From contig DJAN01000121.1 of NCBI GenBank assembly GCA_002429615.1, forward strand, positions 1 through 13,505: DNA of 13,505 nt, in the 5' to 3' direction. Below, one piece after another: positions 1 to 6,746 of this stretch (position 1 is the first letter of the stretch; each line of letters starts with the position of its first letter). The notes below the pieces were generated by a model. It was given only the letters and a program-made list of their open reading frames with translations. It had not been told where the DNA came from and did no database searches. Source of the stretch: Lysobacteraceae bacterium UBA6001. GTDB lineage: Bacteria > Pseudomonadota > Gammaproteobacteria > Xanthomonadales > Xanthomonadaceae. The translations under genes and the position numbers were made by a program.

Positions 1-2
1 GC

Positions 3-434
3 AAGGCCGCCCCGGTCGCGGCGCGGAGCTGGCCGCAGGTGGCCCCGGCCGACCCGGCCGCCGCCAATGCCGTGCTGATGCGGGCGCTGGGGCTGGTCGG
101 CACGCCCTACCGCTACGGCGGCAACAACCCGGAGGGCGGCTTCGACTGCAGCGGCCTGGTCACCTACGTCTACCGCGACATGCTCGACCTGCGCCTGCCG
201 CGCAGTTCCTCCGAGCTGGCCGCGCTGCAGGGCCCGAAGATCGCCCCGGAGCGCCTGGCGGCGGGCGATCTGGTGTTTTTCGGCAGTCGCGGCAACGTGT
301 CGCACGTCGGCATCTATGTGGGCGAAGGGCGCTTCGTGCATGCCCCCAGCACAGGCGGAACAGTCCGCCTGGACACGCTCGACGGGGTCTACTGGCGGGA
401 TCATTACAGTGGCGCGAAACGGGTCCTGCACTGA
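3..434 (+). CDS. NlpC/P60 (C40) cell-wall peptidase, 5' end cut by the window edge
   Basis: The reading frame is open to the first base of the window, so the start and any signal peptide lie outside. A GTG at 39 is in frame but is probably internal. The visible 143 residues are an almost complete NlpC/P60 domain. They contain the catalytic cysteine in FDCSGLV, the catalytic histidine in SHVGIYVG, a second histidine in FVHAP, and the usual GTPYRYGG opening. Members of this family are exported gamma-D-glutamyl-diamino acid endopeptidases that trim peptidoglycan stem peptides. The domain is closely similar to the next gene, which starts 73 bases downstream on the same strand, so the two look like tandem paralogues. 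The substrate cannot be told from the sequence. Confidence 0.9.
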   Translation, partial: KAAPVAARSWPQVAPADPAAANAVLMRALGLVGTPYRYGGNNPEGGFDCSGLVTYVYRDMLDLRLPRSSSELAALQGPKIAPERLAAGDLVFFGSRGNVSHVGIYVGEGRFVHAPSTGGTVRLDTLDGVYWRDHYSGAKRVLH

Positions 435-507
435 ACTGTGACCGGACGCACGTCACATAAAACGAAATTTTAACGAAAATTGAACCTCACACATCCTTCA
501 CCGGGGC
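435..507 (+). promoter_or_regulatory. AT-rich gap between the two NlpC/P60 genes, possible promoter
   Basis: This short gap is much richer in A and T (about 457-485, with a repeated ACGAAA) than its surroundings. It could hold a promoter for the second peptidase gene, with CATAAA (456-461) or TTTAAC (469-474) as a -10 element. No convincing -35 is seen at 16-18 bases, so this is weak support. Confidence 0.25.
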
Positions 508-1284
508 ATGATCGCGCATCGCCTGCCGCAATGTGATTCCCGCGTGACGACCGACGACCTGTCTTTCACCCCGCGTTTCTCTTTCCAGAAACCTCTCCGC
601 CTGCTCTGCGCTTCCGTGCTGTGCCTGGCTGCCGCCCCGGTTCTGGCCCAGAACGTGGACAAGGCCGCCGCCGCCCCGGATGTCGCTGTGCAGGACACCG
701 CTTCCACCGCGCCGGCCGCCTCCCGCAGCCGCGCCGATGCCGCCGCCACCGCGACCCTGGCCGCCCTGCTGCCCCGCCTGGCCGGTAACGACACCATTCC
801 GCTGATGGATCGTTCGGCGATGTTCGCCGGCGATCTCAGCCGCCTCCTGGCCAATTACGACGTTTCGCAGAGCGCGGCCGACCGCGCCGAGATCGCCGTC
901 AACGACGGCCAGGTGCAGAGCATCCTCAAGCGCGCCATGGGCCTGCTGGGCACACCGTACCGCTGGGGCGGCACCTCGCCGGACGGTTTCGACTGCAGCG
1001 GCCTGGTCGGCTACGTGTTCAAGACCGCGCTGGGCATCGAGCTGCCGCGTGTGTCGCGCGAGATGGCGCGTGACGATGCCGCTGCGCTGATCAAGGACCG
1101 CAATTCGCTGACCGCCGGCGACCTGGTGTTCTTCGGCCGTCGAGGCCGCGTGGACCATGTCGGCATCTATGTCGGTGATGGCCGCTTCCTGCATGCGCCG
1201 AGCCGCGGCAAGGACGTGCAGATCGATACGCTGGCCAGCGGCTACTGGAGCGAGAAGTTCGTGCAGGCGCGCCGGGTGCTTTGA
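508..1284 (+). CDS. exported NlpC/P60 (C40) peptidoglycan endopeptidase
   Basis: This 258-residue protein has an N-terminal export signal: a hydrophobic stretch at about residues 30-46 (LLCASVLCLAAAPVLA) followed by a likely cut at A-Q. Then comes an Ala-rich linker of about 80 residues and a C-terminal NlpC/P60 domain at about 136-258. Catalytic residues are Cys163 in FDCSGL, His217 in DHVGIY and probably His229 in FLHAP. It should cleave peptide cross-links or stems of murein in the periplasm. The ATG at 508 gives a long n-region of about 28 residues and has only a weak GGGG upstream. The in-frame GTG at 544 would give a more ordinary signal peptide but has no clear ribosome site, so the start is uncertain. 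It is a paralogue of the gene just upstream and is followed by an intrinsic terminator. Confidence 0.9.
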   Translation: MIAHRLPQCDSRVTTDDLSFTPRFSFQKPLRLLCASVLCLAAAPVLAQNVDKAAAAPDVAVQDTASTAPAASRSRADAAATATLAALLPRLAGNDTIPLMDRSAMFAGDLSRLLANYDVSQSAADRAEIAVNDGQVQSILKRAMGLLGTPYRWGGTSPDGFDCSGLVGYVFKTALGIELPRVSREMARDDAAALIKDRNSLTAGDLVFFGRRGRVDHVGIYVGDGRFLHAPSRGKDVQIDTLASGYWSEKFVQARRVL

Positions 1285-1307
1285 GGCCGGTTGTTAGCTT
1301 GATAGAG

Positions 1308-1335
1308 AAAGGCCGCGCTCAGCGCGGCCTTTTTT
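1308..1335 (+). terminator. intrinsic terminator after the NlpC/P60 pair
   Basis: The GGCCGCGC / GCGCGGCC stem (1311-1318 and 1322-1329) has a TCA loop, three flanking A-T pairs and a run of six T (1330-1335). It lies 24 bases after the peptidase stop codon. The AAA on the left makes it partly usable for the convergent thioesterase gene as well. Confidence 0.9.
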
Positions 1336-1380
1336 GTTGCGCGGTGGGTGCTGGTTTCCTGCCGGCTGACCCTCTACGGT

Positions 1381-1472
1381 CGCGGCTGAAGCCGCTCCTA
1401 CAGGGGGCGGCGACGGCGTTTCAATCACCTGCCCGGTCCAGATTCCTTTGTGGGAGGGGCTTCAGCCCCGAC
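1381..1472. repeat. pair of REP-like palindromic elements in inverted orientation
   Basis: The first unit (1381-1402) reads CGCGGCTGAAGCCGCTCCTACA. The second (1449-1472) is a variant in the opposite orientation, TGTGGGAGGGGCTTCAGCCCC followed by GAC. Each holds its own hairpin (CGGCTGAAGCCG; GGGGCTTCAGCCCC), and the conserved GGAG tag lies outside the hairpin, as in REP/BIME units common in Xanthomonadaceae and Pseudomonas. The pair sits between convergent genes, where such units usually lie. The second copy starts just past the thioesterase stop and may protect that mRNA end. The bases between copies show nothing else. Confidence 0.75.
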
Positions 1473-1479
1473 CCGCCGA

Positions 1480-1962
1480 TCAGGCGTGCTGGTACTGCGC
1501 GATGGTGTCCTCGATGCCCTTGCTCAGTTCCATCACCTTCAATGCGTACTCGGCCAGGCGCTGGTCCTGCTCGGTGTCCGGGCGCCAGCTCGGGACCTCG
1601 GCCGGGGTCGCATGGTCGTCGTCCATCGCCACGAACACGATGATGCAGTGGGTGCACAGGCGTGAAGCACCGCCCATGGGGCTGCGCGCGCGTACGTCGA
1701 TGGCGAAGTGCATGCTGGTGCGGCCGGTATAGACCAGCTTGGCCGAGACCGTCACCACGTCGCCGATCAGGATCGGCGCGACGAAGCGGATGCCGCCCAC
1801 CGCCACCGTCACGCAGTAACGGCTGCTCCACCCGCTCGCCGCCGCGAACCCCGCCTGGTCGATCCACTTCATGACCACGCCGCCATGCACCTTGCCGCCG
1901 AAATTCACATCGTTCGGCTCGGCCAGGAAACGGAAATTCAGTTCGCGCTGCTCGCCACTCAC
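1480..1962 (-). CDS. hotdog-fold acyl-CoA thioesterase
   Basis: This 160-residue single-hotdog protein resembles the YciA/BACH-type acyl-CoA hydrolases, cytosolic enzymes that release free fatty acid and CoA. The family signature is visible at residues 17-35: Asn20, FGGKVHGG and MKWIDQAG, with Asp35 as the expected active-site acid. A GDVVTVSAKLVYTGRTSM strand pair follows, as in the family. The start is GTG at 1962, chosen because a strong GGAGG lies six bases upstream. The C-terminal 40 residues form a charged helix region. It stands alone, convergent with the peptidase gene and divergent from the sigma-54 regulator. Acyl-chain preference cannot be read from the sequence. Confidence 0.88.
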   Translation of the reverse strand: MSGEQRELNFRFLAEPNDVNFGGKVHGGVVMKWIDQAGFAAASGWSSRYCVTVAVGGIRFVAPILIGDVVTVSAKLVYTGRTSMHFAIDVRARSPMGGASRLCTHCIIVFVAMDDDHATPAEVPSWRPDTEQDQRLAEYALKVMELSKGIEDTIAQYQHA

Positions 1963-2032
1963 GGCTGGCCTCCAGATCAGGGCCTCCAGTGTGCCACGCC
2001 GTTACGGGCACCCCGCTGTCCGGTCTGTTCCA

Positions 2033-2044
2033 CAACGCGCGTTG
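2033..2044. promoter_or_regulatory. 12-bp palindrome in the divergent thioesterase/regulator gap
   Basis: The 248-base gap 1963-2210 separates two divergent genes. Its only clear structure is the perfect palindrome CAACGCGCGTTG, flanked by CTGT (2025-2028 area) and ACAG (2045-2048), which could be an operator. A TTGACA at 2042-2047 overlaps it but has no -10 at proper distance. No other element is convincing in this gap. Confidence 0.3.
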
Positions 2045-2210
2045 ACAGGTGTGTCCGTCCCCGGGGGTTCCGGCCAGGGCGGCCAAGGCAATGCGCCGCG
2101 TCCCGCATGGGCGGGCCCGGGCATCGATCGGACAGGGGGCGGCCTGGCCGGATCGTGTGAGAGTGGCTCCAGCGCTCCGCCTGCGCAGCTTCAAGCGTGT
2201 CAGGACGTGC

Positions 2211-3539
2211 ATGGCAGCCATACCCGACTTCACCCGCCGCTGCGTCATCTGGTTTGGGCGGCCGCAGGCGCAGGAACGCGAGGTGCTCGCCGCGGCCGGC
2301 TGGCGGCTGCGCATCGTCGAGCGTGACGACGACACCGGCATCGGCCTGCGCAGCGACGACCTCGTCGTCGGCCTGGTCGACCTGCGCGACAACGGCGCCG
2401 ATCTGGCCCGCGTGCAGCGTCTGCTCGACGAACACCACTATCTCTCGCTGATGGCGGTGACCCCGGCCGGCGCCAACGACGACGACATGCCCGGCCACCT
2501 GCTCGACCACTGCATCGAGACCTTCCCCAGCCCACTGGATCCGCGCCGCATCGTGCAGGCGCTGCGGCTGCTCGAATCCCCCGTGGCACCGGACCCACGC
2601 CACGGCGTGGAGGCCCTGATCGGCGACAGCTCGATCATGCGCGCCACCCACGCGCGGCTGCGCAAGTTCGCGCCGGTGGACCTGCCGGTGCTGGTCACCG
2701 GCGAAACCGGTACCGGCAAGGAAGTCGCCGCACGCGCCATCCATGAGCTGTCCGCGCGCGGGCCGCGCGCCTTCGTGGCGGTGAACTGCGGTGCGCTGCC
2801 GGCCAGCCTGGTCCAGTCCGAACTGTTCGGCCACGAACGCGGCGCCTTCACCGGCGCGGCCACGCGCCGCCTGGGCCTGTTCGAAACCGCCAGCGGCGGT
2901 ACCGTGTTCCTCGACGAGATTGGCGACCTGCCACTGGATGCGCAGACCAACCTGCTGCGCGTGCTGCAGGAAGGCACGATCGAGCGCGTCGGCAGCAACC
3001 AGCCGGTGAAGGTGGATGTGCGCGTGCTGGCCGCCACCCACGTCGAACTGGAACAGGCGGTCGACGCCGGCCGCTTCCGTCGCGACCTTTACTACCGCCT
3101 CAACGTGCTGCGCCTGCCGATGCCGGCGCTGCGCGAGCGCGGCGCGGACATCACCCTGCTTGCGCAGCACTTCCTCGACCGCTTCCGTGCGCAGCACACC
3201 ACCCGCGCACGCGGCTTCACCCCGCAGGCGCTGGCGGCGATGAGCGGTTTCGATTGGCCGGGCAACGTGCGCGAACTGCTCAACCGGGTACAGCGCGCGG
3301 CGGTGATCGCCGAACACGAGCTGATCACCGATGCGGACCTGGAGCTGGCGCAGGCCGCCGCTTCCCCGCGCGACCACCTCGGCATGGCCCGCGACCAGGC
3401 CGAGCGCGATGCGCTGCTGCACAACCTCAAGCAGAGCCACTACAACGTGAGCGCCTGCGCCAGGCGCATGCAGGTATCGCGGGTGACCATCTACCGGCTG
3501 TGCCGCAAGCACGGCGTCGCGCTGGAAGGCCGCCCTTAA
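2211..3539 (+). CDS. sigma-54-dependent activator with N-terminal receiver-like (VpsR-type) domain
   Basis: This is a 442-residue bacterial enhancer-binding protein. Residues 1-125 form a receiver-like domain with an Asp at 57 in GLVDLR, which may match the conserved Asp of VpsR-type regulators; a full set of receiver acid residues is not evident. Residues 130-370 are the AAA+ domain: Walker A GETGTGKE (164-171), the sigma-54 contact loop GAFTGA (211-216), Walker B TVFLDEIGD (231-239), the RFRRDLYYRLNVL arginine segment and WPGNVREL (349-356). Residues 400-436 form a Fis-type helix-turn-helix (NVSACARRMQVSRVTIYRL). The ATG at 2211 follows AGGA at a proper distance; the open frame extends upstream to a GTG at 2049, but that part is low-complexity and unlike the family. 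It is tail to tail with the Fap-like operon, whose promoter has a -24/-12 element, so it is the likely activator. VpsR relatives bind cyclic di-GMP; that is not shown here. Confidence 0.92.
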   Translation: MAAIPDFTRRCVIWFGRPQAQEREVLAAAGWRLRIVERDDDTGIGLRSDDLVVGLVDLRDNGADLARVQRLLDEHHYLSLMAVTPAGANDDDMPGHLLDHCIETFPSPLDPRRIVQALRLLESPVAPDPRHGVEALIGDSSIMRATHARLRKFAPVDLPVLVTGETGTGKEVAARAIHELSARGPRAFVAVNCGALPASLVQSELFGHERGAFTGAATRRLGLFETASGGTVFLDEIGDLPLDAQTNLLRVLQEGTIERVGSNQPVKVDVRVLAATHVELEQAVDAGRFRRDLYYRLNVLRLPMPALRERGADITLLAQHFLDRFRAQHTTRARGFTPQALAAMSGFDWPGNVRELLNRVQRAAVIAEHELITDADLELAQAAASPRDHLGMARDQAERDALLHNLKQSHYNVSACARRMQVSRVTIYRLCRKHGVALEGRP

Positions 3540-3540
3540 C

Positions 3541-3571
3541 GCGGCCATCGGCGTCGATGGCCGATGGCCGC
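3541..3571. terminator. 12-bp hairpin between convergent regulator and fapF-like genes
   Basis: There is a perfect GCGGCCATCGGC / GCCGATGGCCGC stem with a 7-base loop, one base after the regulator stop and 14 bases after the fapF-like stop on the other strand. It has no T run on either side, so it is either a weak bidirectional terminator or an mRNA 3'-end stabiliser. Confidence 0.6.
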
Positions 3572-3585
3572 CGCCCGATGCCGCT

Positions 3586-4953
3586 TCAGAGCATGTACGG
3601 CACCTTGAACGCCAGGCTGAAGTCCGGCGCGTCCGGGGTCAGCCCCACGCCGAGCAGGCTCACCAGCGTGGCGTGTGAGTTCAGCGCATAGGTGACGCCG
3701 AAGTTCAGCGTGCCGGCATTGGCGTCGCTGCCGATCACCTTCACCCACTGCCCGCCCTGGTAGCGCGTGGAGGCACGTGCGCTGAGCTTGTCGCTGAAGG
3801 AAATGCTCAGGCTGGTGCGTTCGTTGAACGCGAACGCCACGCCGGCGCCGAAGTAGTACGAATCGCCCAGGCGCACCGACCCGGGATTGACCGTATCCGG
3901 ATTGCTGTCGATGTCGTCGAAGCTGCGCTTGAACGAATAGATGTAGCCGATGTTGGCGAACAGGATCGCCGGATCGGCGGTCTTCACCGCCGACAGGCCG
4001 ATGTTGGCCTGCCATACCCCGTTGCCGGTCGGCTGCTCGCCCGGCACCGCGAAGCGGATGAACTGGTCGTCATCGCGTTCGAGCACCTTCCAGTCCACGC
4101 CATACGGCTCGCGGCCGGTGGGCGCGGTGGCACCGAAGGTCAGCACCGTCTCGGGCATCTTGCCGCGCTCGGGGAACAGGCGGTAATTGCCGCTCAGCGC
4201 GATGTCGCCGAGGCCGCCGCCGGTGGTTTCCTCCTGCGCGATCGCCGCGGCCGAGCCGCCGGCGCCGCCCTTCTGGTAGACCGTCTTGCGTTCAAGGAAC
4301 GGCACGTCGACGTTGAGGGTGAAGTTCGGACTGATGCCCCAGCGCGCGGCCAGGTTGTAGGTCAGCGAATCGGACTCGACGTTCTCGATGGCGATGTTGC
4401 CGAGGAAGATCGCATCCAGCGCCAGGAAGCCGTTGAGCGTGAGCAGCTTGCGATCGTAGCGGGCGTAGGTGAGGCTGTTCTCGATCGTGAGTTTCTGGTT
4501 GAACAGCGCCTGCTGTTGCTGCTTGACGTCGTTGACGCTGCGCCGCGAAGCCTCCTTGGCCTGCTTGCCCTCCGCCGTGCTGCTCGCGTAGCCGGCCGAA
4601 GGTGGCGCGCTGGCGGCACTGGCGTTCTCGGCCGCTACCGCCGCGGCCGCGGCAGGCACCGCGGCGGTGGCCGTGGTAGGTGCGGCCACCGCGCCGGTCT
4701 TGCCGGCCAGCCGCGCCTGCATCGCCTGCACCTGCACGTCCAGTTCGCGCAGGCGTCGCACTTCCTGCGCGTAATTGGCCTTCAGCGCTTCGAGCTGGGC
4801 CATCAGTTCCTGCACGTCGGCCGCATCCTCGGCGCTCACCGCCGGGGCCGCGGGCGCCACCGGCGCGTTCTGCGCCTGTGCCGCGGCACTGCCGCCCCAC
4901 AAGGCCGCCAGGGTTGCACCGGCCGCCGCGCCATACCGCATCATCCTTTGCAT
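3586..4953 (-). CDS. fapF: FapF-like outer-membrane amyloid secretion channel
   Basis: This 455-residue protein ends the operon. A signal peptide (residues 1 to about 26, ending AAAQA) is followed by a predicted coiled coil at about 40-84 (VQELMAQLEALKANYAQEV), an Ala/Pro linker, a short amphipathic helix at about 130-150, and then a beta-rich region of about 300 residues (from ENSLTYARYDRKL) with alternating hydrophobic strands and the end KVPYML. Coiled coil, plug helix and barrel are the architecture known for FapF, the trimeric pore that exports Fap subunits in Pseudomonas; length is also close. The start ATG is preceded by GGGGGAG. It lies 47 bases after the FapE-position gene and is last, as in fapABCDEF. 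A generic Phenol_MetA_deg-type transporter annotation is the likely alternative label; the gene context favours FapF. Confidence 0.8.
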   Translation of the reverse strand: MQRMMRYGAAAGATLAALWGGSAAAQAQNAPVAPAAPAVSAEDAADVQELMAQLEALKANYAQEVRRLRELDVQVQAMQARLAGKTGAVAAPTTATAAVPAAAAAVAAENASAASAPPSAGYASSTAEGKQAKEASRRSVNDVKQQQQALFNQKLTIENSLTYARYDRKLLTLNGFLALDAIFLGNIAIENVESDSLTYNLAARWGISPNFTLNVDVPFLERKTVYQKGGAGGSAAAIAQEETTGGGLGDIALSGNYRLFPERGKMPETVLTFGATAPTGREPYGVDWKVLERDDDQFIRFAVPGEQPTGNGVWQANIGLSAVKTADPAILFANIGYIYSFKRSFDDIDSNPDTVNPGSVRLGDSYYFGAGVAFAFNERTSLSISFSDKLSARASTRYQGGQWVKVIGSDANAGTLNFGVTYALNSHATLVSLLGVGLTPDAPDFSLAFKVPYML

Positions 4954-5000
4954 CGCACGTTCTCCCCCGTCGCCGCCACGGCGCGGTTTCAGTGATGGCC

Positions 5001-5912
5001 TTACTGGCCGGTGCCCGGGCCGAGCCCACGCGCCAGGGTGATGGCCTGGGCGACGTTCTGGTTCAGCGGCAGGTTGTTGGAAACCGACTGCCGGACCAGG
5101 TCCAGCTGCAGGCGGTTGCTGATCTGTTGCGCGTCACCGGTGAGCTGGATGCTCTGGCCGACGCTGCCGTTGCGGATCCACTGCTGCACCTGGCCCTGCC
5201 CGGCGATCAGCAGCAGCACGCCGGCGGTGCCGTTGGCATAGCTCGCGGTGGCGGTGGCGCCGCCGTCGGTGACCGTGGTGGTCGCCGCCGGTGTCGTCGC
5301 GGCGGTGGCCTGCGGGGCGCTGCCATCGCGCACGGTCAGCTGCGTGCTGTTGGTGGCCGCATTGGCATCACCGGCGACCTGCACGCTCTGCACCAGCCCG
5401 GAGACGTTCTGCAGGCCGCTGGCATCCACGCTGCGCTGCGGCTCGGTGCTGGTCTGCGTGGTGCTCGCGGCCGAGGCGGTGCTCGCCGTCGGGGTCGATG
5501 CCGGGGGCGTCGCGGCGACCATCGCCGCTGGCGCCGCTACCGCGCTCGCCACCGGGGCGGCCGCCGATTGCGGTTCGGGCGCATCGGCGCGGGTGATGTT
5601 GACGGTGGGCGTGAAGGTCACCTTCGGCGTGCTGCCGCCTTGGCTGAAGTCCATCGCCACCTTCATCGTGCTTTCCAGGATTTGTCCGGTCGCGGTCTGC
5701 CAGGTCGAGATCATCGACACCCCGAACCACGCCACCGTGTTGTCGCCGACGGTGTAGCGGCCGCGCATGGTCGACAGCTCGTCGTCGGAAATCTCGCTGA
5801 TGCCGGCACCCGGCGCGGCAGGCGTGTCATCGCTGCTTTGCGCGCGGGCATGGAACGCGGGCTGCAGCAGGGCCGCTCCAAGGGCCAGCAGCAGCGGATT
5901 GGGCTTGTTCAT
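5001..5912 (-). CDS. exported protein with two degenerate Fap-like repeats (FapE position)
   Basis: This 303-residue exported protein has a signal peptide at about 1-24. After it comes ISDDELSTMRGR (41-52), a motif spaced like a double-glycine leader, then a conserved-looking segment (YTVGDNTVAWFGVSMISTWQ), an Ala/Thr/Pro-rich linker (110-160), and two related segments: GLVQSVQVAGDANAATN (172-188) and VGQSIQLTGDAQQISN (251-266). Both fit the G-x3-Q/N-x3-G-D-x-N pattern of the FapB/FapC repeats in this operon. It may therefore be a minor fibril component, as FapE is in Pseudomonas. Homology to FapE is supported only by position and these weak repeats, so no symbol is given. It has no cysteine, unlike Pseudomonas FapE. 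Its start has a strong AAGGAG that overlaps the stop of the peptidase gene, showing translation within one operon. Confidence 0.85.
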   Translation of the reverse strand: MNKPNPLLLALGAALLQPAFHARAQSSDDTPAAPGAGISEISDDELSTMRGRYTVGDNTVAWFGVSMISTWQTATGQILESTMKVAMDFSQGGSTPKVTFTPTVNITRADAPEPQSAAAPVASAVAAPAAMVAATPPASTPTASTASAASTTQTSTEPQRSVDASGLQNVSGLVQSVQVAGDANAATNSTQLTVRDGSAPQATAATTPAATTTVTDGGATATASYANGTAGVLLLIAGQGQVQQWIRNGSVGQSIQLTGDAQQISNRLQLDLVRQSVSNNLPLNQNVAQAITLARGLGPGTGQ

Positions 5913-5924
5913 GGCAATGCTCCT

Positions 5925-6614
5925 TCAGAACAGGTCGGCATGGGTGAAGCCGAAGTCGACCAGCTCCGCTTCGGTAATCGGCCCCTGCCGCGCATACAGG
6001 GCGCGCGCGCTGGGGCGCGTGCTCGGTTGCAGCAGTACGGTGTTGCGGTCGAAGTCACTGCCGATGACCACGAACACCGCGCGCGAGGGCCACGCCGCGA
6101 CAAAATCGGACAAGGGGATGTTGCGGTTGCCGAGGATCGGGTCGGCCAGCTCGACGCGGTCGTTCAGCACCTGCTTGAGCACGACGAAATGGCGGAAGCC
6201 GCGCACGTCCATCAGCACCAGGCCAGGCACGCGCAGGCTGCGCAGGCGGTCTTCGTTGATGCGGTAGCCACGGCCGCGCATGCCGAGCGATTCGACGTAG
6301 CGCTTGATGTCCAGCAGCGAGAAGCCGCGTTCCTGGACGATCTGCGGATCGGACACGCCCATCATCCCTTCGATGACGGTGTGCTCGTCGACATCGAGGT
6401 GGTAGGCGTACTTGAGGATGGTGGCCAGCGCGGCAGCGCCGCAGCTGTAGTCGGTCTGCTGGCGGACGAGGTAGCGGTAGCGCGCCTCGTGCATGCTTTC
6501 GACTTCGCCGGAATACAGCGCGCCATTGGGCAGCACGCCGGCGAAGGAGACATCGCCGGCCCACGCCTTCGGGCACAGCAACAGCAGCAGGCAGAGCAGC
6601 ATCGAACGATTCAT
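5925..6614 (-). CDS. fapD: exported C39 cysteine peptidase, FapD-like
   Basis: This 229-residue protein has a signal peptide (LLCLLLLLCPKAWA, cut near 19) and a stand-alone C39 peptidase domain at about 45-185. The oxyanion Gln52, catalytic Cys58 (QQTDYSCGAAAL), His142 (GFRHFVVLK) and Asp158 (LADPILGN) are all in place, so it should be active in the periplasm. C39 enzymes normally cut after double-glycine leaders as domains of ABC exporters. FapD is the known stand-alone, exported version in functional-amyloid operons, needed for fibril secretion. It lies between the fapC-like and FapE-position genes, as in Pseudomonas. It starts 132 bases after the fapC-like stop, past two hairpins, with a modest GGAA upstream, and its stop overlaps the ribosome site of the next gene. 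An ATG at codon 5 is a possible alternative start. Confidence 0.88.
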   Translation of the reverse strand: MNRSMLLCLLLLLCPKAWAGDVSFAGVLPNGALYSGEVESMHEARYRYLVRQQTDYSCGAAALATILKYAYHLDVDEHTVIEGMMGVSDPQIVQERGFSLLDIKRYVESLGMRGRGYRINEDRLRSLRVPGLVLMDVRGFRHFVVLKQVLNDRVELADPILGNRNIPLSDFVAAWPSRAVFVVIGSDFDRNTVLLQPSTRPSARALYARQGPITEAELVDFGFTHADLF

Positions 6615-6631
6615 CGCACGGGTTCCAGGTT

Positions 6632-6671
6632 GGAAGCCCCCGTCCCAGGGGGACTTGGAACGGGGGCTTCC
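6632..6671 (-). other. hairpin in the fapC-fapD gap (second encountered)
   Basis: The perfect 12-bp arms GGAAGCCCCCGT (6632-6643) and ACGGGGGCTTCC (6660-6671) enclose 16 bases. In the minus-strand transcript it lies just upstream of the peptidase start. No T run follows, so it is more likely an mRNA barrier or partial attenuator than a full terminator. Confidence 0.6.
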
Positions 6672-6678
6672 GGGGTGG

Positions 6679-6702
6679 CCCGGCCATTGGCGGATGGCCG
6701 GG
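6679..6702 (-). other. hairpin in the fapC-fapD gap (first encountered)
   Basis: The perfect 9-bp arms CCCGGCCAT (6679-6687) and ATGGCCGGG (6694-6702) have a 6-base loop. It lies 45 bases after the fapC-like stop codon. In the operon direction it is preceded by A's and not followed by T's. Together with the next hairpin it could protect the 3' end of the subunit mRNA. Confidence 0.6.
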
Positions 6703-6746
6703 TTTGTTGCTCCATGAACGCCGCTACGCGGCGTATGCGGACAGGC

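Noticed and set aside
437..457. TGTGA...TCACA dyad after the first NlpC/P60 gene as a CRP/Clp site
   Set aside because: The half-sites are 11 bases apart, whereas CRP-type sites need 6, so the arms would not face the protein correctly.
2042..2070. TTGACA as a -35 for the regulator gene
   Set aside because: No -10-like hexamer lies 16-18 bases downstream and the hexamer is part of a palindrome, so it may be chance.
2049..2210. A longer N-terminus for the sigma-54 regulator from a GTG at 2049
   Set aside because: The extra 54 residues are Arg/Pro/Ala-rich, not seen in this family, and the ATG at 2211 has a suitable AGGA.
1977..3548. A minus-strand open frame of over 500 codons across the sigma-54 regulator
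   Set aside because: It has low-complexity His/Arg/Ala composition and no recognisable domain, while the plus strand encodes a complete AAA+ activator with all motifs.
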